From positions 1 through 64,000 of the forward strand of contig DASVFR010000007.1 in NCBI GenBank assembly GCA_036379955.1: a stretch of 64,000 nt of DNA, given 5' to 3'. This document shows, piece after piece, positions 1-8,857 of this stretch. The stretch's first letter is position 1. The number at the start of each line of letters is the position of its first letter. Made by a program: the position numbers and the translations under genes. A model generated the notes under the pieces. It saw nothing but the letters and a program-made list of their open reading frames with translations. It made no database searches and was not told the origin of the DNA. This DNA comes from VRUE01 sp036379955. GTDB lineage: Bacteria; Actinomycetota; Thermoleophilia; Solirubrobacterales; 70-9.

Positions 1-1
1 A

Positions 2-838
2 TGGCTGGAACCGCACTGGGGGGCGTTGCTGATCCGCGGCTGCGAACACGGCGTGCTCACCGGCAACACCTTCAACCACGTGTCCCTGTCGCTCGACAGC
101 TGCTCAGCCGACGTCTCCGACAACTCCTTTGAGGAGACCGAATTGACGGCTGTGACCTTGGACGGCTCGATGACCGCACTGTTCCAAGGAATTTCCATAG
201 ACGGAGCCGTTGAGGGGTTTTCAGTCGGAGATGAAGTCGAGGCGGAGATCCGGGGAACCTTTCAAAACGTCCAGCATGCTGTTTCGGCGTGTAATTGGGG
301 CTCCACATGCTCAGTCGATGCTGCCTATGTCGACTGGAGCGAGGAAGATGGCCCGACGAGCCCCGAGCTCGTCTGCGGCGCGGTTGCCACCTCTCCGTAT
401 CTCTACGAAGGCTCTGCTCACGAAGGCGGGGCAGGGTCTCAGAACTGTGACAACTCACCGACGCCTTGGGAACAGCTCGACAGCGGGCAGGAGGCGTTTA
501 ACGAACGCATAGCTGAGGCGGAGGCGACATGCGCCGAACTCGGAGACGATGTCTGCGAAGCGATCAGCACTGCGTTCAACTGCCTCTCGGCTGCCTTCGA
601 CCTGGGCGCTGGCCAGCTCCCCTTCGCGCTGCCCAATCCATTCTCGGGAGGCGTCTCGGGCTCGGACTGGAAAACCGCCGCGACGACAACCGGCTCCGCT
701 GGCGCCCAATGGCTGAGCGACTCCGCCGATCCGGTTGTCGCCGGCATCGGCAAAGTCGCTACGCGAGGCTTTCAGATCCTCGGCCTCGCCGGTACCTTCA
801 TCAGCTTGGCCCAGGCTTACAACCAGTGCGCCCCATAG
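2..838 (+). CDS. Right-handed beta-helix repeat protein, C-terminal part (5' end outside window)
   Basis: The reading frame is open from the first bases of the window, so the gene starts upstream; the first in-frame ATG at 26 is probably internal. The opening residues (GVLTGNTFNHVSLSLDS, then VSDNSFEE) show the spaced Asn/Asp pattern of parallel beta-helix repeat proteins of the NosD/pectate-lyase-like type. Two Cys pairs around residues 95-125 suggest an exported protein. The C-terminal 100 residues hold a Gly/Ala-rich hydrophobic stretch ending at IGKVATRGFQILGLAGTFIS, which could be a membrane-associated helix. Function is unknown: many such proteins bind or cut polysaccharides, but no catalytic signature is visible in this fragment. 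Confidence 0.6.
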   Translation, partial: WLEPHWGALLIRGCEHGVLTGNTFNHVSLSLDSCSADVSDNSFEETELTAVTLDGSMTALFQGISIDGAVEGFSVGDEVEAEIRGTFQNVQHAVSACNWGSTCSVDAAYVDWSEEDGPTSPELVCGAVATSPYLYEGSAHEGGAGSQNCDNSPTPWEQLDSGQEAFNERIAEAEATCAELGDDVCEAISTAFNCLSAAFDLGAGQLPFALPNPFSGGVSGSDWKTAATTTGSAGAQWLSDSADPVVAGIGKVATRGFQILGLAGTFISLAQAYNQCAP

Positions 839-893
839 CCTTGTCCTTGATGCTCCCGGGCTTCGGTACGCCCTGTTCGAGTTCCTCGCCGCC

Positions 894-1739
894 CTACTCC
901 GGGTCGACCTCCCTTATGACCTCCCGGATCCATCGGCCCTTCCCGCCTTCGGCAAACCGGACTTCGTAGGTGTGCGCGCCTCGCATGACCACCTTGTGGT
1001 TAAGCGCGAACGCCTCGTCCACCTTCCCGAGATCGCCGCTCTCCTCGCCCACCACCTCATAGCGGTAGCAGTGGTACTGGGCGGAGATCGGGTCCACCGA
1101 GACGATCCTGATCGTCTCGGCCTGCCCCTCCATCGCCACTGAGCGCGGCTCGGTCGGCGCCTTGCTCAGCTTGCGCCTCGCCACACCTGCTCCTCTTCGT
1201 GTCCCGATCGCCGATTCGGCAGATTGCTTGGCGAGTGTGTCGGCCAGTTCGTTGAAGGGATTGCCCTTGTGGGCGGCCACCTTCTTGAACTCGACCCGAC
1301 CTGCGCGCCGCTTCGCCTTGAAGAGCTCCTGCCAAAGGGCCGGGTATTTCACCGGCTCCAACTCGCGCGTCATCCACCCGCTTTGCTTCCAGCGCGACTC
1401 GCCCCCGTTAGCGCTGTCGACCAGGAATTGCGCGTCGCTGAAGACGACGATCTTTTCGTGGTCGGAAGCCGGGCAGTGCCTGCTCGTCGCATAGCGCAGC
1501 GCCTCGACGCATGCGGTCAGCTCCATCTCGCCGATCTTCGCCCCGAGCTTGCCCGTGCCCTGGTGGGGGTGGTGCTGCTCTTTCCCGTCGGGGCTGGTCC
1601 ACACCAGCACGTAGGCGTATCCACCCCGTCGCGGCCGCTCCTTGCACGATCCGTCCGTGTAGATGATCAGGGCGTTATCGTCGTGGCGCTCCATGCTCCA
1701 AAGGTAGTGCTGCGGCCCGATGGACGAGCGCGGTTTCAA
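894..1739 (-). CDS. rnhA: Ribonuclease HI with C-terminal extension
   Basis: Degrades the RNA strand of RNA:DNA hybrids in the cytoplasm. The four metal-binding acids of RNase HI are present in order: Asp29 in YTDGSC, Glu73 in EMELTA, Asp102 in FSDAQ and Asp167 in NELAD, with a basic loop and AAHKGN between the last two. The RNase H domain spans about residues 22-180. A further 100 residues, ending WIREVIREVDPE, form an extension that is not part of the minimal enzyme and resembles a small beta-rich domain. Met17 is an alternative start that would trim a non-conserved N-terminus. The neighbour at 1785 (XRE regulator) is on the same strand about 45 bp upstream, so the two may be co-transcribed. 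Confidence 0.85.
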   Translation of the reverse strand: MKPRSSIGPQHYLWSMERHDDNALIIYTDGSCKERPRRGGYAYVLVWTSPDGKEQHHPHQGTGKLGAKIGEMELTACVEALRYATSRHCPASDHEKIVVFSDAQFLVDSANGGESRWKQSGWMTRELEPVKYPALWQELFKAKRRAGRVEFKKVAAHKGNPFNELADTLAKQSAESAIGTRRGAGVARRKLSKAPTEPRSVAMEGQAETIRIVSVDPISAQYHCYRYEVVGEESGDLGKVDEAFALNHKVVMRGAHTYEVRFAEGGKGRWIREVIREVDPE

Positions 1740-1784
1740 GCTCTACCGAAGCGCTCCCTCGCCTCGTTAGTTCTCCGCCGAGTC

Positions 1785-2024
1785 CTATCCCTGCTCGAAG
1801 CGTTCAGCGGCTCTCGCCAGCTCCGACACGCTCACGTCAAGTGCCCTCGCGATGTCCTCGACTGTCGCCCATGTCGGATTCGCGTAACCGCGCTCGACCA
1901 GGGAAAGGGTCGGGCCGGTGATGCCCGCAGCCTCGGCGATCTCCTCCTGAGTGGCGTTGCGTTGCTTGCGAAGCTGACGAATTGCCTTTCCAAGGCGAGG
2001 CTGGGGACGATCCGAGTGGCGCAT
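1785..2024 (-). CDS. XRE-family helix-turn-helix regulator
   Basis: A small DNA-binding protein of about 79 residues. The helix-turn-helix runs from LGKAIRQLRKQRNATQEEIAEAAG through ITGPTLSLVERGYANPTW, the standard Cro/C1 pattern, followed by ATVEDIARALDVSVSELA. I chose the ATG at 2024; a GTG at 2042 would add six residues, and neither has a clear Shine-Dalgarno. It is divergent from another regulatory pair (2273, 2571) and shares with it an intergenic region containing a 16-bp palindrome at 2067-2082, a likely operator. Targets are unknown; autoregulation is the simplest inference. Confidence 0.75.
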   Translation of the reverse strand: MRHSDRPQPRLGKAIRQLRKQRNATQEEIAEAAGITGPTLSLVERGYANPTWATVEDIARALDVSVSELARAAERFEQG

Positions 2025-2066
2025 CAGAGAACACGCTCGCACACAAACGGGGCGGGTTCGAGGAAC

Positions 2067-2082
2067 TTAAAACATGTCTTAA
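2067..2082. promoter_or_regulatory. Palindromic operator candidate between divergent regulators
   Basis: TTAAAACATGTCTTAA is a 16-bp near-perfect palindrome (7 of 8 positions paired) in an AT-rich patch, unusual for this GC-rich DNA, 43 bp upstream of the XRE gene on the minus strand. Two hairpins follow toward the plus-strand genes: GGGGCCG/CGGCCCC at 2114-2141 and CGGTAT/ATACCG at 2184-2199. The arrangement suggests a shared regulatory region with a structured leader for the plus-strand operon. Confidence 0.4.
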
Positions 2083-2272
2083 ATCCCTGCTACCCTTTCC
2101 GAACTACATAAGTGGGGCCGCGTGCTGAAGACACCGGCCCCGTGGCGACCGGCAAAGCTGACAGCCGCCGGCCGCAGCGGGAACGGTATCGGCATACCGG
2201 CTCCAGAAAGCGGCGACCCGCCGTGCAGACACACGAGCGGGCCGCCTGAGACACAAGGAGGCGTTGCTCCCC

Positions 2273-2566
2273 ATGTCCTGCAAAGACCCTAAAGGGGCGG
2301 GCGATCAGCCCGTCTCGCCGACCCAGGCCGAAGACGACCGCGACCAGGCCGCCGTCCTCACCCACGTTCTCGCCCTGCACCCGACCCACCTGTCGCTCCT
2401 GGACCTCGTCCGCGAGGTCTCCGCCGGAGCAACGGAGTTCGCCGAGAGCGACCGCGTCGAGCGCGCCGTCCGCGACCTCGTCGGCGCCGGCCTCTTGCAC
2501 CATGCCTCCGGCCTGGTCGTGCCTACCCGCGCCGCCCTGCGCGCCGACGCCCTGCTGGAGGGTTGA
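2273..2566 (+). CDS. Small winged-helix-like protein
   Basis: A protein of 97 residues with no recognised family name. Residues about 25-95 (VLTHVLALHPTHLSLLDLV, then RVERAVRDLVGAGLLHHASG and LVVPTRAAL) have the helix-helix-wing pattern of a winged-helix domain without obvious enzymatic residues. AAGGAGG at 2255-2261 favours the ATG at 2273; a TTG at 2264 lies too close to the ribosome site. It ends 4 bp before the next XRE gene, so the two form an operon. A role as regulator or antitoxin-like partner is inference only. Confidence 0.6.
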   Translation: MSCKDPKGAGDQPVSPTQAEDDRDQAAVLTHVLALHPTHLSLLDLVREVSAGATEFAESDRVERAVRDLVGAGLLHHASGLVVPTRAALRADALLEG

Positions 2567-2570
2567 GCCT

Positions 2571-2849
2571 ATGGGAAGCGACGTAGCCTCCCGCTTCGGC
2601 CGCAACCTGGTTGCCGCCCGCAAGCGAGCGGGCATATCCCAGGAGGAGCTTTCCTTCCGCGCCGCCCTGCACCGCACCGAGATCGGTCTGCTCGAGCGCG
2701 CCGAACGGGTTCCCCGCATCGACACCCTCGCCAAGCTCGCCGGCGCCCTGGGCGTCCGTCCCGAAGACCTCCTCGCCGGCATCCGCTGGCATCCGGGCGA
2801 CTACAGCCCTGGCGGCTTCGAGGAGCGTGGGGGAGGGGAGGAGCAATGA
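2571..2849 (+). CDS. XRE-family helix-turn-helix regulator
   Basis: A 92-residue protein with a clear Cro/C1 helix-turn-helix: FGRNLVAARKRAGISQEEL, then RAALHRTEIGLLERAERVPRIDTLAKLAGALGVRPEDLL. The C-terminal tail (IRWHPGDYSPGGFEERGG) is the type seen in actinobacterial XRE proteins of about this size. It follows the winged-helix gene by 4 bp. The start at 2571 is the first ATG of the domain. Its stop overlaps an ATG at 2846 that has a very strong ribosome site (GGGGAGGAG) and is in frame with the giant repeat gene downstream. Confidence 0.75.
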   Translation: MGSDVASRFGRNLVAARKRAGISQEELSFRAALHRTEIGLLERAERVPRIDTLAKLAGALGVRPEDLLAGIRWHPGDYSPGGFEERGGGEEQ

Positions 2850-3019
2850 TCGATTCCGGAGAAGAGCTCGCCGGGATCGATCGGCAGCCCGGCGACCTGC
2901 GCCCAGGACGGTTTCGGGGGGGCTGGAGAAGTTGCCTCAAAGCCGAAGCGATGATTACCCGACTAAAATTGAGGATATGGTGGGCGATGCTAATGGGGTT
3001 GAGCGGTAAGGGCGCTCAT

Positions 3020-6000
3020 ATGGCCACCTCGACTTCATCTTGGTTTCGCCCGGCTCCCGTCGCTCGACTTCGTGCGAGCGGCCCTATGTTCTCTCTGGGC
3101 CGTCTGGCGCTGTTCCTCGCCGTTCTTTCCTCGCCCGTGCTCGCCAGCTCCCCGCCTGTCGCGCACGCGGCGTCGCTGTCATGGTCTGCGCCGATTGTGC
3201 TGAGTACGGCTGATCCCGCCGGGACGGGCAACGGCCTGTCTTCGGTTTCTTGCCCCTCGATGAACCAGTGCACCGCTGTCGATGTCAACGGGCAGCAGGT
3301 CACCTTCGACCCGACCGCGCCGGGCAGCCCGGTCCCGACCACGATTGACAGCGGCTACGGGCTGGATGCTGTCGCTTGTCCCTCGACCCACCAGTGCACC
3401 GCGGTCGACGGGTACGGGCAGCAGGTCACCTTCGACCCGACCGCGCCCGGCACCCCGACGCCGACCAGGGTCGACAGTAGTAGTGGTCCCTTGTGGGCGA
3501 TCTCCTGCCCCTCGACCCACCAGTGCACCACTGTCGGGGGATACCCGTACAGCCGAGAGGTCACCTTCGACCCAACCGCGCCAGGCAGCCCGACGCCGAC
3601 GAGGATCCACAGCGGCGGCGAATTGGAGGCAATCTCCTGCCCCTCACCCCACCAGTGCACCGCGGTCGACTACAACGGGCAGCAGGTCACTTTCGACCCG
3701 ACCGCGCCCGGCGATCCGACGCCTACAACAATTGACGGCACCCAACACCTGTCCACCATTTCCTGCCCTTCGGCGAGCCAGTGCACCGCGGTCGACTACA
3801 ACGGTCGAGAGGTAACCTTCGACCCGACTGCGCCCGACAACCCGACGCCGACCAGGATCGACAGCAGCGGTGGTTTGGGGGCAATCGCCTGCCCCTCGAC
3901 CAACCAGTGCACCGCTATCGATTTCAACGGGCAGCAGCAGATCACCTTCGATCCAACCGCGCCTGGCAGCCCTACCCGCACTGCAATTGGTTGGGCTCGC
4001 GCCATCGCCTGCCCCTCGACCAACCAGTGCACCGCAGTCAACTACAGCGGGCAGCAGGTCACCTTCGATCCAACCGCGCCCGGCAGCCCGACGCCGACGA
4101 GGATCGACAACAGCGGCGAATTGCAGGCCATCGCCTGCCCCTCGACCAACCAGTGCACCGCGGTGGGCGAATACCCAGGCCGAGAGGTCACATTCGACCC
4201 AACCGCGCCAGGCAGCCCGACGCCGACGACGGTCGACAACACCGGTGAGTTGAGGGCGATCGCCTGCCCCTCGACCCGCCAGTGCACCGCGGTGGGCGAA
4301 AATGGCCGAGAGGTCACCTTCGACCCAACCGCGCCCGACAACCCGACGCCGACGAGGATCGACAACAGCGGCGAATTGCAGGCGATCGCCTGCCCCTCGA
4401 CCCACCAGTGCACCGCGGTGGGCGAATACGGCCGAGAGATCACCTTCGACCCGACCGCCCCGGGCAGCCCGACGCCGACCATGATCGACGACGTTTTCTT
4501 GAGGGCGATCGCCTGTCCTTCGACAACCCAGTGCACTGCAATTGATTACAACGATCGAGAGGTCACCTTCGACCCAACCGCGCCCGGCAGCCCGACGCCG
4601 ACGACAATCGATGGCACCCAACACCTGTCTGCAATCGCCTGCCCCTCGACCAGTCAATGCACCGCGGTCGATTGGCACGGGCAGCAGATCACCTTCGACC
4701 CAACCGCGCCCGGCAGCCCGACGCCGACGATGATCAACGGCTCCAGTTTTTCAGCTGTTGCCTGCCCTTCGACAACCCAGTGCACTGCAATCGACCACAA
4801 CGGGCAGCAGGTCACCTTCGACCCAACCGCGCCCGGCAGCCCGACCCGCACTACAATCGGTGGAGCTCGCGCCATCGCCTGCCCCTCGACCAGTCAGTGC
4901 ACCGCGATCACGGGATACCCGTACGGGAAGCAGGTCACCTTCGACCCGACTGCGCCTGACACCCCGGCTTCGACCAGAGTCGACAACGGCGGTAGCTTGA
5001 GGGCAATCGCCTGCCCCTCAACCAACCAGTGCACCGCGGTCGACTACAGCGGGCAGCAGGTCACCTTCGACCCGACTGCGCCCGGCAGCCCGACGCCGAC
5101 CATGATCGACAACAGCGGCGAATTGGAGGCCATCGCCTGCCCCTCGACTCACCAGTGCACCGCGATCGGGGGATACAGCAAAGAGATCACCTTCGACCCG
5201 ACCGCGCCCGGCAGCGCGACGCCGACGAGGATCGACAACGTTTTTTTGAGGGCAATCGCCTGCCCCTCGACTCACCAGTGCACCGTGGTTGGCGAGTATG
5301 GCCGAGAGATCACCTTCGACCCGACCGCGCCCGGCAGCGCGACGCGGGCCACGGTCGACAGCGGCAATGGACTGTCCGCCATCGCTTGCCCCTCAACCAA
5401 CCAGTGCACCGCAGTCGACTACAACGGGCAACAGATCACCTTCGACCCGACTGCGCCGGGCGGCGCGACGCCGACGACGATCAACAGCTACGGTCTTTCA
5501 GCTATTGCCTGTCCCTCGACGAGCCAGTGCACCGCGGTCGGCGGCGGCGAACAGGTGACCTTTGACCCCATCGCACCGGGCAGCCCGACAGCGACCAGGA
5601 TCGACAGCAGCAGCAATGGACTGTCCGCCATCGCCTGTTCCTCGACGAGCCAGTGCACCGCGGTCGGCGGCGGCGAACAGGTGACCTTCGCCCCGACCGC
5701 GCCCGGCAGCCCGACGCCGACGCTGATCGGCCCATTCGAAGGAGTCGCCTGCCCCTCGACCCATCAGTGCACCGCAGTCGGGGGATACCCATACGGGCAG
5801 CAGGTCACCTTCGACCCGACCGCGCCGGGCGGCTCGGCACCGACTTTGATCGACCGCTCCGAACCACTGGTTGGAGTCGCCTGCCCCTCGACCCACCAGT
5901 GCACCGCTGTCGGCAGATACCCAGGCCGAGAGGTCACCTTCGACCCGACCGCGCCGGGCACCCCGACGCCGACGACGATCGACCGGCGCGAAGGACTGTC

Positions 6001-7756
6001 GTCTGTCGCCTGCCCCTCGACGAGCCAGTGCACTGCGGTCAATGAATCCGGGCAGCAGGTCACCTTCGACCCGACCGCGCCCGGTAGCCCGGCCCCGACC
6101 AGGGTCGACAACAGCTTCAATGAACTGTCCGCAATCTCCTGCCCCTCGACCCACCAGTGCACCGCGGTTGATGAATTCGGTCAGCAGGTCACCTTCGACC
6201 CGACCGCGCCGGGCGGCGCGACGGCGACCATGATTGACCTCTTCGGTCTTTCAGCCATCGCCTGCCCCTCGACCCACCAGTGCACCGCGGTCGACTACAA
6301 CGGTCAGCAGGTCACCTTCGACCCGACTGCGCCGGGCAGCCCGACGCCGACCAGGATTGACAGCACCGAACAACTGCGCAGCGTTGCCTGCCCCTCGACC
6401 CACCAGTGCACCGCGGTCGACTACAACGGTCAGCAGGTCACCTTCGACCCGACTGCGCCTGGCACCCCGGCGCCGACCAAAATCGACAACAGCGGCGGTG
6501 GCCTGGGGGCAATCTCCTGCCCCTCGACCCACCAGTGCACCGCGGTCGACTACCACGGGCAGCAGGTCACCTTCGACCCGACCGCGCCGGGCACCCCGAC
6601 GCCGATGACGATCAACGGGGCGAATGCACTGCGGGCAATTGCCTGCAGCTCAGTTGTTGAGTGTGTGGCTGTCGATTCAGTAGGCCAGGCGTTTGTGGGG
6701 ACGTTGAGCTCCGCTGAGCACAGGCTTGCGGTTACGAAGACCGGAGTTGGCTCGGGCGTCGTAAGCAGCTCTCCGGCGGGCATCAACTGCGGCACAACCT
6801 GCTCGGCCGAATTCCCCGAAGGCGAAGAAGTCACGCTCTCCGCAGTAGCCGACGAAGGATCGACCTTCGCCGGCTGGTCCGGCTCGGGCTGCTCGGGAAC
6901 CAACGCCTGCACGGTGACGATGAACGAAGCGAAGGAAGTAAGCGTCAAATTCGACGAAGAAGAACCACCGGTCAAAGGCCCGTCGCTCACCCTCGAAATC
7001 GATATTGGTGCAGGCACGATCGTCATCAACCCCGGCGGCTTCGAATGCTCGGGCGCCGAAGGGGAATCCTGCACCACCGAGTCGATTGCAAAAGGCACGG
7101 TCACCCTAACCGCCTCGCCGGCTCCGGGCTACCTGTTCAAGGGCTGGAGGAGCTGCGAAAGCGCCAGCGGCCGCCAGTGCATGATCGACCTTGACGAAGT
7201 CAAGACCGTGGGCGTCAGGTTCGTCAAGGCCTGGAGCCTGAAAGGCTCGAAGTCGGGCGGCCAGGGCATCATGACTACCTCGCCCGCAGGGATCAACTGC
7301 GGCTCCGCCTGCACCTCCTCCACCGCCCTCTACAAGGAAGGCTCGGTGACGGTCAAAGAGAAGCCCGCCAAGAACTTCCACTTTGTGGAATTCGCGGGCG
7401 GCATCGGCTCGGCTTCGATCTGCAATGGCGAAACGACCTGCTCGTTCACGATCGAAGAAGACTCCTCGGTCGAAGAGGTCTACGAGCCTGACGCCACGAA
7501 CACCCTCTCCCTCGCAAAGGTTGGCGGCGGTCAGGGCTTCGTCAAGACCAAACCGACCAACATCAACTGCGGCTACACCTGCACCGCAGCGGAAGCGACC
7601 TTCTATGCCTCCGAAGAAGCCGTGATCACGGTCACGCTGGGCAAAGGCACCTCCTCGGTGACCTGGACGACCTCGGCTGGCACCTGCACCGGCAACGCCC
7701 TGAGCTGCACGGTGTCGATGGGCTCGTCTCACGCGCTGGTGGCCGAGTTCGAATAG
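3020..7756 (+). CDS. Giant secreted repeat protein: about 27 CPSTxQCT repeats plus InlB-like C-terminal repeats
   Basis: About 1,578 residues from the ATG at 3020. The N-terminus is a signal peptide (hydrophobic core LGRLALFLAVLSSPVLA, probable cleavage after AHA). From about residue 65 to 1220 it holds some 27 full repeats of 38-44 residues plus one degenerate unit, each with consensus AIACPSTxQCTAVdynG, QQVTFDPTAPGSPTPT and a variable linker. Each has two cysteines six residues apart, as in exported beta-propeller-like proteins. Then come four divergent InlB B-type 'bacterial repeat' domains (pattern GxGxVxSxPAGINCG..C, F.GW). The frame stays open back to an ATG at 2846 with a strong ribosome site, but that start would bury the signal peptide about 58 residues inside. 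Function is unknown; surface adhesion or recognition is inference. Confidence 0.8.
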   Translation: MATSTSSWFRPAPVARLRASGPMFSLGRLALFLAVLSSPVLASSPPVAHAASLSWSAPIVLSTADPAGTGNGLSSVSCPSMNQCTAVDVNGQQVTFDPTAPGSPVPTTIDSGYGLDAVACPSTHQCTAVDGYGQQVTFDPTAPGTPTPTRVDSSSGPLWAISCPSTHQCTTVGGYPYSREVTFDPTAPGSPTPTRIHSGGELEAISCPSPHQCTAVDYNGQQVTFDPTAPGDPTPTTIDGTQHLSTISCPSASQCTAVDYNGREVTFDPTAPDNPTPTRIDSSGGLGAIACPSTNQCTAIDFNGQQQITFDPTAPGSPTRTAIGWARAIACPSTNQCTAVNYSGQQVTFDPTAPGSPTPTRIDNSGELQAIACPSTNQCTAVGEYPGREVTFDPTAPGSPTPTTVDNTGELRAIACPSTRQCTAVGENGREVTFDPTAPDNPTPTRIDNSGELQAIACPSTHQCTAVGEYGREITFDPTAPGSPTPTMIDDVFLRAIACPSTTQCTAIDYNDREVTFDPTAPGSPTPTTIDGTQHLSAIACPSTSQCTAVDWHGQQITFDPTAPGSPTPTMINGSSFSAVACPSTTQCTAIDHNGQQVTFDPTAPGSPTRTTIGGARAIACPSTSQCTAITGYPYGKQVTFDPTAPDTPASTRVDNGGSLRAIACPSTNQCTAVDYSGQQVTFDPTAPGSPTPTMIDNSGELEAIACPSTHQCTAIGGYSKEITFDPTAPGSATPTRIDNVFLRAIACPSTHQCTVVGEYGREITFDPTAPGSATRATVDSGNGLSAIACPSTNQCTAVDYNGQQITFDPTAPGGATPTTINSYGLSAIACPSTSQCTAVGGGEQVTFDPIAPGSPTATRIDSSSNGLSAIACSSTSQCTAVGGGEQVTFAPTAPGSPTPTLIGPFEGVACPSTHQCTAVGGYPYGQQVTFDPTAPGGSAPTLIDRSEPLVGVACPSTHQCTAVGRYPGREVTFDPTAPGTPTPTTIDRREGLSSVACPSTSQCTAVNESGQQVTFDPTAPGSPAPTRVDNSFNELSAISCPSTHQCTAVDEFGQQVTFDPTAPGGATATMIDLFGLSAIACPSTHQCTAVDYNGQQVTFDPTAPGSPTPTRIDSTEQLRSVACPSTHQCTAVDYNGQQVTFDPTAPGTPAPTKIDNSGGGLGAISCPSTHQCTAVDYHGQQVTFDPTAPGTPTPMTINGANALRAIACSSVVECVAVDSVGQAFVGTLSSAEHRLAVTKTGVGSGVVSSSPAGINCGTTCSAEFPEGEEVTLSAVADEGSTFAGWSGSGCSGTNACTVTMNEAKEVSVKFDEEEPPVKGPSLTLEIDIGAGTIVINPGGFECSGAEGESCTTESIAKGTVTLTASPAPGYLFKGWRSCESASGRQCMIDLDEVKTVGVRFVKAWSLKGSKSGGQGIMTTSPAGINCGSACTSSTALYKEGSVTVKEKPAKNFHFVEFAGGIGSASICNGETTCSFTIEEDSSVEEVYEPDATNTLSLAKVGGGQGFVKTKPTNINCGYTCTAAEATFYASEEAVITVTLGKGTSSVTWTTSAGTCTGNALSCTVSMGSSHALVAEFE
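3217..6690 (+). repeat. Tandem coding repeat array, unit about 115-132 bp
   Basis: DNA encoding the repeats of the giant secreted protein. The block around TGCCCCTCGACC, CAGTGCACCGC and GTCACCTTCGACCCG recurs about 27 times at 115-132 bp spacing. Units differ mainly in the 9-20 bp linker after CCGACG. Several non-adjacent units are nearly identical (for example the YNGQQ/YNGRE versions and the ARAIACPST units at about 3995 and 4865), which suggests block duplication or gene conversion. The array is a likely site of copy-number change and of assembly error. Confidence 0.85.
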
Positions 7757-7852
7757 CGGCGTTGAGCCGGAAGCTCGAGCGCGTCCCGATTTCCGGGGAA
7801 AACGGGAACGCCCACCGTTGACTCCTACCGCCCCCGCCTCCAGGATGGAGCC

Positions 7853-8233
7853 ATGAGGCGCGCCCTCCTACCGCTCCTCGCTGCCTGCGCCTGCCTGCTG
7901 GCCCCGCCAACTCCAGCCGCCGCCGACCGCGTCCTCGACTCCCACTGCAGCCCGAGTGGCGACTACTGCACCGCCGTCGTCCGCTCCCGTGGCCGCATCA
8001 AGCTCGTCTTGCGCACCTTCTCCTTCCGCGGCTCTTATGAGCTCTGCGTTCGCCCACCCGGCCTTCCCCGCGAATGCAAGTCCTTCCGCCTCTTCGCCAC
8101 CCGCCACGGCATCTATGCCAGCCGCGTCGACCTCGCCCGCAACTTCGTCACCAGCCGCCGCGGCCGCTACGCCGTCAGCTGGCGCTACGAAGGCTTCCGC
8201 GTCGGCCCCGCCCTGCACTTCCGCAAACGCTGA
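7853..8233 (+). CDS. Small secreted basic protein
   Basis: A 126-residue protein with a clear N-terminal signal peptide (RRALLPLLAACACLLAPP, probable cleavage after AAA). The mature part has four cysteines and many Arg residues (HCSPSGDYCTAVVRSRGRIKLVLRTFSF, then ELCVRPPG and RECKSFRLF), suggesting two disulfides and a beta-sandwich-like fold. The family is not recognised. It stands alone, about 100 bp after the giant repeat protein and convergent with the lipoprotein gene at 8255. Confidence 0.65.
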   Translation: MRRALLPLLAACACLLAPPTPAAADRVLDSHCSPSGDYCTAVVRSRGRIKLVLRTFSFRGSYELCVRPPGLPRECKSFRLFATRHGIYASRVDLARNFVTSRRGRYAVSWRYEGFRVGPALHFRKR

Positions 8234-8254
8234 GCGACCGTCGGCCGGTAGCCC

Positions 8255-8857
8255 TCAGCGACGCTTGGGTTGCTGGCACGGCAGCTTGCCCCGGAGCGCG
8301 CCCGGCACCGGCGGCGGTAGACGCGACGGCGGTGTGTCCTGGCCGAGCCGGCGCAGCTGTTGGATCGCCGGTCTGAACAGCTTGTGTTCGCCGAAGATCA
8401 CCACGGTCGTGCGGCCGGTGAAGATTTCCAACCCGCCTCCGTTCGCAGACGCCTTCGCCCCGCGCAGATCGGATACCTCCGGCCTTCCCTTGTACAGGCC
8501 GAGATGGCGATCGCAGATGCTGGAGACCTGGATCTGAATCGGTGGGGAGCAGGACGGGCGGTCCCCTCCCTCCAGTTCGCAGGTTCCGTAGAAGAACGTA
8601 AACCCGACCGATCGCTGGTCGGGGTTGCGCTGCCAGCTGTCTTCCCCGCTGATGTCGTCCAGCTCGTTGCCGGCGATTTCCCCGCCCGCGTAGTAGAGGG
8701 GATAGGCGTCGAACTTTTCGACTTCGCTCAGCGTGGGACCGTCCTCGCCGCAGCCCGAGACGAGCAATCCGCAAAGGAGGCCCAGACCGACAATCAGGAG
8801 AGCACGAGGGAGCCGAAAGGTGCGAGAGCCCTGCGTGGAGCGCGGTGACTGCGTCAC
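8255..8857 (-). CDS. Lipoprotein of unknown function
   Basis: A 200-residue protein with a lipoprotein signal: RALLIVGLGLLCGLLVSGC, the lipobox cysteine following LVSG, so the mature protein should be lipid-anchored to the outer face of the membrane. The mature part has four further cysteines (near CELEGGDRPSC, ICDRH and the C-terminal PCQQ). The segment SSICDRHLGLYKGRPEVSDLRGAKA and a Pro-rich tail are visible, but no family can be named. It is convergent with the secreted-protein gene at 7853, with 21 bp between stops. Confidence 0.65.
   Translation of the reverse strand: MTQSPRSTQGSRTFRLPRALLIVGLGLLCGLLVSGCGEDGPTLSEVEKFDAYPLYYAGGEIAGNELDDISGEDSWQRNPDQRSVGFTFFYGTCELEGGDRPSCSPPIQIQVSSICDRHLGLYKGRPEVSDLRGAKASANGGGLEIFTGRTTVVIFGEHKLFRPAIQQLRRLGQDTPPSRLPPPVPGALRGKLPCQQPKRR

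Noticed and set aside
1224..2111. Plus-strand frame of 295 codons opposite rnhA
   Set aside because: It is the mirror of the RNase HI gene, which has all catalytic motifs.
3217..6690. CRISPR-like array
   Set aside because: The regularly spaced repeats are in-frame coding repeats of 115-132 bp without short palindromic units or unique spacers.
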